NCBI GenBank assembly: GCA_016844365.1
Contig: JAENIT010000034.1
Coordinates: 1 to 7,601, forward strand
Direction: 5' to 3'
DNA: 7,601 nt
Source: Dehalococcoidia bacterium
GTDB lineage: Bacteria > Chloroflexota > Dehalococcoidia > SHYD01 > SHYC01
Shown here: in pieces, positions 1 to 6,154 of the stretch
Position numbering within the stretch: position 1 is the first letter of the stretch
How the letters are laid out: every line of letters begins with the position of its first letter
The notes under the pieces: generated by a model
Seen by the model: only the letters and a program-made list of their open reading frames with translations
What the model was told of the DNA's origin: nothing
Databases searched by the model: none
Translations under genes and position numbers: made by a program

Positions 1-1134
1 CCCCGACTTAAGAGATATTATATCTTGTATTCGGCCTTCAACCATCTCCATGGTGGGAAGACCGCGGCCGCAGGGGCAGCCGCCTGCCCTCGGGGCTCCA
101 ATGTCCTCCACTTGATACCGCAACAGGGGCATACCGTAGAGGTCTAGCGCCGTCAGGATGATCTCTCCAGGCACGCCAGGTTCCGCCGGACGTCCATCAC
201 GGATAAACTCCACGTAAATACTCTCGGCGTTGATGTGCATGGAGCCGGCCTCACACTCGTGGGCCACATCCCCCATCTCCCTTCCTCCGTAGCGATTGAA
301 GACCTTGCAGCCGAAGACCTCCTGGATAAGCTCCCGCTGGTGGCTGAACAGCATCTCCGCGGAGCAGATGATGCCCCGGGGGCGAATGGTAGGGCCGCCC
401 CGGGCTTGCAGGAAGCGGGCAAAGAGGTGCATTGGGGTGACGTAGGCCTCAATAATATCCGGTTCAAAGCTGGCTAACGCTCTGGCGTACCTCTCCATGG
501 TTTTGTCGGACATCTCGAAGCAGGGCAGAACCATCACCCGACCGACCTTGTCCCACAGCCGTTGCCTCAGAGCCTGGTGGGGAGCCACATCAAAGGCCGA
601 GCCCCAGAGACGCACCCAGGCGTCCCCCGGACGCCACCCCACCCACTGGAAATTCCTCAGCTTGAGGGCCCGGTATGACGCCACCATCTCAGGATCGTGG
701 TAAAGGGCCACCGGGGCCCCTGTGGAACCGCCGCTGGCGGTCTTGATGAGGCGGCTTTTCGGGAAGTTTTCAGCCACCATCTCTTCGCGGTGAGCGTTAA
801 CCTCCGCTTTGGTAAGGATGGGCAATCTGGCATAGTCCTGTGGGGTGCGGATAGCCTCCGGCCCTATGCCCAAATCGTCCATAATCCGCCGGTAGTACGG
901 CACATGGGAGTAGGCATGGTGCACCAGAGCCCGGAGCTTACGCCACTGAAGGTCCCTTATCTCATCCCGTGCGAGCCACTGGCTCGCCTGTAGGTCCCTA
1001 AAGCGCCAGCCCAGGGGCGATCCTTCGTAACGTAGGCTGAACCCCAACTGTACCGCTTTACGATGTAGTTCCTTACTCCAACCTAGCACTGCCCTGTCCT
1101 TTACTCGAAAATGGACGTAAATAGTATGGCTCAT
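1..1134 (-). CDS. Phenylacetate-CoA ligase / CapK-family adenylating enzyme (3' end cut by window edge)
   Basis: Reading back from the ATG at 1132-1134, one frame stays open for 378 codons to base 1, so the C-terminus lies outside the window. The translation fits the PaaK/CapK branch of the AMP-forming acyl-CoA synthetase fold. Residues 65-81 carry the usual helix ending in HVPYYR. The phosphate-binding loop SGGSTG is at 134-139, SAE at 258-260, YGGREMG at 282-288, GMPLLRYQVEDIG at 334-346, the Cys pair of GGCPCGRGLP at 351-360, and EGRIQD at 366-371. Relatives are roughly 430-450 residues, so perhaps 60 are missing. Family members activate a carboxylic acid with ATP; CapK-type members sit in capsule and surface-polysaccharide clusters, and their true substrate is usually unknown. 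An in-frame stop at 1171-1173 makes ATG 1134 the first possible start, but no Shine-Dalgarno precedes it because repeat DNA fills that space. GTG at 1089, preceded by AAAGGA, is an alternative. It is probably cytoplasmic. The family is confident; the substrate is unknown. Confidence 0.9.
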   Translation of the reverse strand, partial: MSHTIYVHFRVKDRAVLGWSKELHRKAVQLGFSLRYEGSPLGWRFRDLQASQWLARDEIRDLQWRKLRALVHHAYSHVPYYRRIMDDLGIGPEAIRTPQDYARLPILTKAEVNAHREEMVAENFPKSRLIKTASGGSTGAPVALYHDPEMVASYRALKLRNFQWVGWRPGDAWVRLWGSAFDVAPHQALRQRLWDKVGRVMVLPCFEMSDKTMERYARALASFEPDIIEAYVTPMHLFARFLQARGGPTIRPRGIICSAEMLFSHQRELIQEVFGCKVFNRYGGREMGDVAHECEAGSMHINAESIYVEFIRDGRPAEPGVPGEIILTALDLYGMPLLRYQVEDIGAPRAGGCPCGRGLPTMEMVEGRIQDIISLKSG

Positions 1135-1218
1135 GGTTCGACAGAGCCTGTCCTGAGCTTGTCGAAGGGCTCACCACGAGCGGGTTACGTCCGTTCACCC
1201 TGAGCCTGTCGAAGGGCG
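1135..1218. repeat. TTCGACA/TGTCGAA intergenic repeat element (REP-like)
   Basis: A 19-base direct repeat, CCTGAGCTTGTCGAAGGGC, occurs at 1152-1170 and again with one change (T to C) at 1199-1217. The first copy is part of an imperfect palindrome at 1137-1166: TTCGACA(G)AGC pairs with GCTTGTCGAA around a 9-base loop. Bases 1168-1183 and 1191-1206 form a second, looser inverted pair (CCGYTC....TGAGCC on one strand). Repeats of the CCCTTCGACAGGCTCAGG type are, from memory, scattered in intergenic spaces of several environmental bacterial groups. No transposase is nearby. The element ends directly against the CapK-like start codon, leaving no room for a normal ribosome binding site. Confidence 0.7.
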
Positions 1219-1243
1219 ATTAACCATATTCATCCTTCATTTG

Positions 1244-1288
1244 TGCCAGTCGCAACTGGCATGTACGATTGCTTAGAGATTGCAATCG
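1244..1288 (-). terminator. Two adjacent hairpins downstream of the giant gene (possible mRNA 3' end structure)
   Basis: On the minus strand the giant gene stops at 1309-1311. About 20 nt later comes a 7-bp stem (CGATTGC at 1266-1272 with GCAATCG at 1282-1288, 9-nt loop). It is followed by a second 7-bp stem (TGCCAGT at 1244-1250 with ACTGGCA at 1255-1261, CGCA loop, two further G-U pairs possible). Neither is followed by a run of T on the minus strand, so this is not a canonical intrinsic terminator. The hairpins might stabilise the 3' end of the upstream message or weakly attenuate read-through into the CapK-like gene. The stems are seen directly; the role is inferred. Confidence 0.3.
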
Positions 1289-1308
1289 GCCCCACGACTT
1301 CTCTCCAA

Positions 1309-4300
1309 TCAGCCTCCCATGGACAGCACGGCGTCCACTCTGTAATCGGTGAACCCCGCAACCTTGCCATCTTGTACTGTGAAGTCGAAGGCAGCCACGG
1401 TCTGATAATTCTCCCCTCTCTTAATCTGCAGGAACGCCCTATACTGCCCGTCCCCCGTAGGCCATGTCTGGAAACCTAAAGGGACTTCGGAGCCATCGGG
1501 CAGAGTCAGGCCACCCGTCTTGGACACCAGATCCAGGGTGATGGAGGAGCCAGGAAGCACAGCATCAGCCTCAGAGGCCCACCAGCCATAATGGGCCTCA
1601 GAGCAGCCTCCTAAGCTATAAACGTCCAGAGCCAGGAAGCCGCCATCGCCTGGCCCAAAGTAGTCCACCATAACCTGAGCAACACCGCCAACTAGGGTTG
1701 AGCGGGCCTTTAGTAGGGCGGCATCGCCGATGGGCGTAGATCCCGCTGCGCTGCTAGGGCTGACTATCGCTACAGACCTTACCATTAATGGCCCTGGACC
1801 GTCCGCCGTCAGCTTGAGGAGAGCAGGGGCTTTCATAGTTCTGGACTTGTACACAGACAAGCCTCTAGGTATCTCCACCTTCTGAGTTTCCCTCTCTGTG
1901 GTTATCATAGCTGTTCCCCTTTGGCTGGCAGCTACGGTTATCTCGACCTGGACGCCGTCTCTGGCTAAAGGCCCCTTCGATATATGCTCTCGCCCCGCAG
2001 GCAAGGCCAAACTCACACTCCCCGGCCCCAAGTTCATCTCAATTCCTTCCCCCTGGCGCAGCGACGGAGAGTCGAGCCCACTTGTCCATCGGAAGAGAGC
2101 TGCAGGTCCACCTTTGCCCCGACGGTACATCTTGGCCTCCTGGTTCCACCACACCACATCCTTCTCGCGATATCCATACGGCTCTGGCTGTTCATCCACG
2201 TCGAGAAGAGCGTAATCATAGATTACAGACGGATCAGCTATAGCGACGGGTGACTCGGGGCGTGGAGCGTCGGAGAAAAGATGCCGCTCCTTCAGAGGCC
2301 AGACCATCGCTGGGATGAAGGAACGGTCCGGGTGGACAGTGGATGAGAGGAAAATCGACGCCCCCGGTAGCGCAATATCCCCAATGGCCAGGGCGTCGTT
2401 CAGGACAGGCACACCAGAGACGAAGTAAGGATCATAAATGCGACCTCTCACCCCGTACGCCCGGCCTCCTTCTACGTTGAACATCAGCCACGGCCATCGC
2501 GCAAGCTCCTGGTTGGCATAGTAGGCCACCAGGTGGACCCGATACAGATCGTCAGGTAGAGACAGGGAGCTACTAGCCTTGACGGGACGACTCTCCCCTG
2601 AGCTAGAATCCATACACAATTGGAGGTGCTCCATAAGATTAAACGTTACGTTCCCGTTCCCCTGCTCCCGCACGTATGTGAGAGGCCATATCATCTTTTG
2701 CCTGATCAGCGCTGGGCCTCCGCCTTTGCCATACAGCTCTACTCCTAAGATCAAATTACCCCCCAGAGAGTTTCTGGCAACATACTGCACGTCCAGCACC
2801 TGGCCCAGCCCTTCGCCAGAGGATTTCGCCGACACCGCGATAGAGTTGTCCATTGGCAGGAGTAACGGATCGTGGCTCTGGGGGCTCAATATCCTCGCAG
2901 ATAGCACCCAAAGAGGATCGCTATCTTCATGGAACAGCTTAAGGATCGCTGGGGTGCCCACTACCGCTGTACGATACAGGACCAGTCCATTGGGCACTGT
3001 AACCCTTTCGATTTTACCGTTAAGCTCTACGGACGCCTGTTTGTCCTGGAAGCTCAATAGAGTCAGCTCCACCTGTTGGTTCGTTTCTGGCCTGGCGTTT
3101 CTGCCTTGAAACTCTGCCTCATTATATTTCAGCTCCCAGCTCTCGGGCGCGAGGGCTAGGATCAAAGGCTCAGTCGAGGTTACCTGGGCGGCCGCTCCCG
3201 CCCCATCCAGGTCCAAAGCCGCCAGCCAACTGGAAGGCGTTCGATAAAGGGTTCCCAGGGAGTTCTCCCAGAGCCGGTCTTCCCTGGTGACTCCAGCAAG
3301 GCCTACGCTCTGCGGAAATTGACCGCCCTGCACCAGCAAGTATTGATACTCTTCAGAGGAAACAGGGGATGAGACCTCTCCATAGGCCGTTTTAACGTGT
3401 CCCGCTATAGGGTTGTCTATTAGGAAATAGGAGATCATCCCTGATACCCATCGGTTCGATCCCTCGCTGCTGCTCACGTATACCGTTTCGCCGCGGGGCA
3501 GGCGCTGCTTGAGAGCATCCATCTCCCAGACCTGGCGAGGCAGCTCACCGAAGGCCGGCCACCAGAAGAATAGCACCGACAGGGTTGTGTTGCTTACTAC
3601 CACAAGCGCAAAAACTCCCCCCAGCAAGGTCATACCCACACGCAATAGCGCCCTGAGTGCGCCTGAAGATCCACGAGCAGTGGCCTCCTCAACCTCGATG
3701 GCAGCCCAGGCGCGGGCCGGAGAGAGGCCCCGCCACAGGACCACCATTCCCTGGGCCAATGCGGGCATTAGTAGGAAGTGAGACAGGGAGAGGAGCTTGA
3801 AGTAGCCGTAAGGATAGGGCGCGATAAACCGCAGGAAGAGTCCAAAGAGCACATACGACAGAGCCAGGGCCACAAATAGCGGCCTTGACCACTCGCCTCT
3901 CAGCACACCAGCGAGGCCAATCAGCAGGGCCAATCCCACCAACGGAGCCACCATCACCCTGGCGACTGGAGCCAGCGCTTCCCCCACCAACTCCTTGTAA
4001 CCGATCTTGGCCTCGACATCTAAGTAGGGCCACAGCCCCAGGGGTTGGGCCAGAGAGCTGAAGTCGGGATTAAGCCACCCTTCAGTAAACCCCTGGGTGT
4101 AATACAGGGGCACTACCTGCAAGAATCGCAAGTGTCCAAAGAAACCAAAAAGTCCCACCAAAACCGCAATCGCAAAGGCCCTAACGAGTATCCTCCTACC
4201 GCCGCCCCGAACCATCAAGAACAGCGTCATCACCCCCAGGGGCAGCGCCAGGAGAGGTAGTGACCCGGTGTAGAAGGATAGGAGCGTACCGGCTACGATG

Positions 4301-5130
4301 ACGGCCGCCAGTGCGAGGGGTCCCCGATTATTATCTATTATAGCTCTATAACATACTGTGATAGATAGCGGAAGAGCGAAAAACATGGCGGCGTGGCCCG
4401 CCAATCCCACAGAGGCGATCCACAGGCCGAGTCCATTCGCCGCCCACAGAAGGCTGGCTCCAATGGACACCCCCACCGAGGCCCCTAACATGGATCGGCA
4501 AAATAGATAGAGAGACGGAATACTCAGGGAGTATACGAGATGAAGAAGTGGGCGGAAGCTCAGATAGGAGGGCCATCCCAGGACTGTATCTACTACAGCC
4601 TCCACATACGAGAAGCCCCATCCCGACCCTCCCCTGACAGGGATCGAGTTCAGGGTCTCCAGCAAAGGGTTCGCCGGAGCGTAGATGGCCTCCCTTACCG
4701 GGAAGCGCTTCAGATACTCCGTTAATGGCAGGTAGATCTCCAAGTCCCACTGCACGCCCAGAAAGGCCGTGCTGCCGGCGTGAACCAGGGGAAGCACCCC
4801 TATGGTGTAGCTCAGAACTGACAGCCCAATTACTACACCTTCCTCTCTCCAAGAGAAGGGTAACCCGATCCTCCTATCTTTAAGTAGGACGTAGAGGTTG
4901 AGCGCGGAGGCAGCGGCCAGTATGACCCAGGTGGCCTGGGCCATGTTCAGGATCGTGCTGTTGAGGAAAGAGCCTCCAATGGCGATGACACAGTACCCTA
5001 CGAGAGGGAGCATCATCAGAGCGTAACGCCTTAGCCCCTCCGGCGCCAGGAGCCGCACAACGCCGTATCCAGTGTATGAAAGCAGTAAGGTCGTGGCCAG
5101 GTAGAAAAGGATCAGTTCTAAGACAACCAA
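1309..5130 (-). CDS. Giant polytopic membrane protein, GT-C glycosyltransferase-like, with a duplicated extracytoplasmic beta-rich region
   Basis: This 1273-residue protein has about 14 predicted membrane segments in residues 5-520, then a roughly 750-residue hydrophilic tail. Charged loops (RRL..EGLRR near 26-35, KDRRIG at 84-89, RGGGRR at 308-313, and 467-497) would be cytoplasmic by the positive-inside rule. That puts the N-terminus, the long loops 119-190 and 333-385, and the whole tail outside. The loop after segment 4 holds WDLEIY at 128-133, an acidic pair placed like the catalytic loop of GT-C enzymes that use lipid-phosphosugars; this is suggestive only. The tail contains two copies of one unit (residues 549-893 and 925-1259), each beginning with a Y.Y.L...W.N...YR segment and continuing with beta-sandwich-like sequence. 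The start is TTG at 5128-5130, just after an in-frame stop and an AGGGGGG ribosome binding site; the next in-frame ATG is codon 39. No frameshift is seen. I do not recognise a named family; a non-catalytic surface or transport role is possible. Confidence 0.85.
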   Translation of the reverse strand: MVVLELILFYLATTLLLSYTGYGVVRLLAPEGLRRYALMMLPLVGYCVIAIGGSFLNSTILNMAQATWVILAAASALNLYVLLKDRRIGLPFSWREEGVVIGLSVLSYTIGVLPLVHAGSTAFLGVQWDLEIYLPLTEYLKRFPVREAIYAPANPLLETLNSIPVRGGSGWGFSYVEAVVDTVLGWPSYLSFRPLLHLVYSLSIPSLYLFCRSMLGASVGVSIGASLLWAANGLGLWIASVGLAGHAAMFFALPLSITVCYRAIIDNNRGPLALAAVIVAGTLLSFYTGSLPLLALPLGVMTLFLMVRGGGRRILVRAFAIAVLVGLFGFFGHLRFLQVVPLYYTQGFTEGWLNPDFSSLAQPLGLWPYLDVEAKIGYKELVGEALAPVARVMVAPLVGLALLIGLAGVLRGEWSRPLFVALALSYVLFGLFLRFIAPYPYGYFKLLSLSHFLLMPALAQGMVVLWRGLSPARAWAAIEVEEATARGSSGALRALLRVGMTLLGGVFALVVVSNTTLSVLFFWWPAFGELPRQVWEMDALKQRLPRGETVYVSSSEGSNRWVSGMISYFLIDNPIAGHVKTAYGEVSSPVSSEEYQYLLVQGGQFPQSVGLAGVTREDRLWENSLGTLYRTPSSWLAALDLDGAGAAAQVTSTEPLILALAPESWELKYNEAEFQGRNARPETNQQVELTLLSFQDKQASVELNGKIERVTVPNGLVLYRTAVVGTPAILKLFHEDSDPLWVLSARILSPQSHDPLLLPMDNSIAVSAKSSGEGLGQVLDVQYVARNSLGGNLILGVELYGKGGGPALIRQKMIWPLTYVREQGNGNVTFNLMEHLQLCMDSSSGESRPVKASSSLSLPDDLYRVHLVAYYANQELARWPWLMFNVEGGRAYGVRGRIYDPYFVSGVPVLNDALAIGDIALPGASIFLSSTVHPDRSFIPAMVWPLKERHLFSDAPRPESPVAIADPSVIYDYALLDVDEQPEPYGYREKDVVWWNQEAKMYRRGKGGPAALFRWTSGLDSPSLRQGEGIEMNLGPGSVSLALPAGREHISKGPLARDGVQVEITVAASQRGTAMITTERETQKVEIPRGLSVYKSRTMKAPALLKLTADGPGPLMVRSVAIVSPSSAAGSTPIGDAALLKARSTLVGGVAQVMVDYFGPGDGGFLALDVYSLGGCSEAHYGWWASEADAVLPGSSITLDLVSKTGGLTLPDGSEVPLGFQTWPTGDGQYRAFLQIKRGENYQTVAAFDFTVQDGKVAGFTDYRVDAVLSMGG
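1354..2358 (-). repeat. Ectodomain repeat, copy 2 (residues 925-1259 of the giant membrane protein)
   Basis: This is the second copy of the extracytoplasmic unit. Its landmarks are IFLSS at 926-930, YDYALL at 971-976, W994 with N996 and MYR at 1001-1003, QVEIT at 1061-1065, VEIPRGLSVYK at 1085-1095, PALLKL at 1102-1107, PLMVRSVAIVSP at 1114-1125, the GG pair at 1163-1164 and FTVQDGKVAG at 1250-1259. It ends 14 residues before the C-terminus. Similarity to copy 1 is at protein level; no obvious DNA-level identity was noticed, suggesting an old duplication. The segment with W994 resembles the small soluble region often found after the last membrane helix of GT-C-type proteins, yet here no membrane helix precedes it. 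Confidence 0.75.
2452..3486 (-). repeat. Ectodomain repeat, copy 1 (residues 549-893 of the giant membrane protein)
   Basis: This is the first copy of the extracytoplasmic unit, beginning about 30 residues after the last membrane helix. Its landmarks are VYVSS at 550-554, YQYLLV at 595-600, W621 with N623 and LYR at 628-630, QVELT at 686-690, VTVPNGLVLYR at 710-720, PAILKL at 727-732, PLWVLSARILSP at 739-750, the GG pair at 790-791 and FNVEGGRAYG at 884-893. Residues 686 to about 786 align with copy 2 at a constant offset of 375. Alternating hydrophobic residues and Gly/Pro turns suggest two beta-sandwich domains per unit. Carbohydrate binding is a plausible role but is not shown by any motif. 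Confidence 0.75.
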
Positions 5131-5133
5131 TGT

Positions 5134-5140
5134 CCCCCCT
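5134..5140 (-). promoter_or_regulatory. Ribosome binding site that fixes the TTG start of the giant membrane protein
   Basis: On the minus strand AGGGGGG is followed by ACA and then TTG at 5130-5128. A TGA stop in the same frame (5140-5142) overlaps its first base, so no upstream start is possible. It sits in the 25-nt gap after the preceding gene's stop. The G-rich core and 3-nt spacing are unusual but consistent with a functional Shine-Dalgarno. Confidence 0.6.
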
Positions 5141-5155
5141 CAACAGCGCAAGGAG

Positions 5156-6151
5156 CTAGTGTCGCTGCACAACAGATAAAATTCTTCCTGCCGATACAGC
5201 CTCGATGACCCCCCCTATTAAACCCTGGCCCAGTATGATCCCAAAGACCAACAGAGACAGGCCTAACCCCTGAGACGTGGGCACTCCGTATTGATAGAGA
5301 AGGAATACATAAGCTCCCTCTCTAACCCCCAGGCCTGCTAGGGATATAGGCGCCAGGTGTAGGATGGAAACTGCTGCTACCACCCACGTGAGGCTAACAA
5401 ATGAGATGGGAACGTTCAGGGCTTGGGCCACCATGTAGTTGGACACCACCACCAGCAATTGAGCAGCAAAAGAGTACAGGAGAGCGACGCCCATAACCGA
5501 GGGCTTTCGGTAGGAGACAAAGGCGTTCCACAAGGCGCTGGTCGCCCTCAATACAGCCCCTACCAGGCCTTCTCCCCCTCGAAGGGTGGGTGATACGTTT
5601 CCGAGGTGGCCCGTTACCACCAGCAACCATGGAACAAAGATAACAGCAAGGAGAGCTAGGGCAGCCAGGGACACGGGCCCCGCCAGCGGCACCCTGGGAG
5701 CCAGCAGCGTACCCACAAGGATGAAAACCGCGAGGGCCACAACCCCCGTCGCCCTATCGACGGCTATGGACACCGCCACGCTGGATACCCTGACACCCAA
5801 TTTGCTCAGCCTCATCCCTTTGACAACCTCGCCGCTCACCTGTCCGGGCAGCACCAGACTGTAAAAAAGGCCCGTGAAGTTCAGGGCTAGCAGGCTCCAG
5901 AAAGACTGCTCCTCGCCCAGAGTCTTGAGCAAGACCCCCCACTTCTGAGTGTTTACACACCACGAGGCAATAGCCGCAGCAAACCCCGCGGCCACAAGGA
6001 CGAGATTTGCCGAGGCCATATAGCTCCACAGGTCCAAGATCTCCACCTGGGCAATCACCAGACCCAGCAGGAGCACACTCACGGCAGCCCGAAGAATAGG
6101 CCAAGGAATTTTCATTTTCCTGCTATAACCCCTCAACGTTGTAAGCGACAC
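5156..6151 (-). CDS. UPF0104 / LPG_synthase_TM (YbhN/AglD-like) integral membrane protein, possible lipid-linked glycan flippase
   Basis: A hydrophobic protein of 331 residues (319 from the internal ATG), about the usual length for this family. It has roughly eight membrane segments and three family signatures: LPGQVSGE at 101-108, VDRATG at 131-136 and PISLAGLGVREGA at 268-280. These match the membrane domain shared by lysylphosphatidylglycerol synthase/flippase proteins, YbhN and archaeal AglD-type proteins. There is no C-terminal aminoacyl-transfer domain, so it is not a full MprF. In glycan clusters such proteins are proposed to move or process lipid-linked intermediates; that role is inferred. 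The start is uncertain. GTG at 6151 lies 3 nt after the glycosyltransferase stop (TGA-ATC-GTG), which favours translational coupling, but has no clear ribosome binding site. ATG at 6115 (codon 13) is preceded by AGCAGGAAA and gives an N-terminus (MKIPWP...) more typical of the family. The giant membrane protein follows 25 nt after its stop. Confidence 0.88.
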   Translation of the reverse strand: MSLTTLRGYSRKMKIPWPILRAAVSVLLLGLVIAQVEILDLWSYMASANLVLVAAGFAAAIASWCVNTQKWGVLLKTLGEEQSFWSLLALNFTGLFYSLVLPGQVSGEVVKGMRLSKLGVRVSSVAVSIAVDRATGVVALAVFILVGTLLAPRVPLAGPVSLAALALLAVIFVPWLLVVTGHLGNVSPTLRGGEGLVGAVLRATSALWNAFVSYRKPSVMGVALLYSFAAQLLVVVSNYMVAQALNVPISFVSLTWVVAAVSILHLAPISLAGLGVREGAYVFLLYQYGVPTSQGLGLSLLVFGIILGQGLIGGVIEAVSAGRILSVVQRH

Positions 6152-6154
6152 GAT

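Noticed and set aside
153..467. 104-codon minus-strand frame and plus-strand frames in the first 1 kb
   Set aside because: All are shadows of the CapK-like gene, whose motifs SGGSTG, YGGREMG and LLRYQVEDIG lie in a single uninterrupted frame.
1200..1260. Possible promoter for the CapK-like gene (TTGCGA ... TATGGT on the minus strand)
   Set aside because: The -10 match is only four of six bases and the spacing to the -35-like hexamer is about 20 nt, so it is no better than chance.
1243..1479. 78-codon plus-strand frame spanning the intergenic space and the end of the giant gene
   Set aside because: Two thirds of it is antisense to the giant gene, its start lies inside a hairpin, and no ribosome binding site or recognisable product is seen.
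2579..3109. 176-codon open frame on the plus strand inside the giant gene
   Set aside because: It lies entirely antisense to the ectodomain-coding region, its product is rich in Ser, Arg, Pro and Trp with no recognisable domain, and the opposite strand encodes a protein with an internal repeat that explains the sequence.
4346..4852. 168-codon alternative frame on the minus strand within the giant gene
   Set aside because: It overlaps the membrane-segment region in another frame; the real frame shows clean hydrophobic helices, while this one has a Gly/Arg/Ser-rich composition typical of shadow frames.
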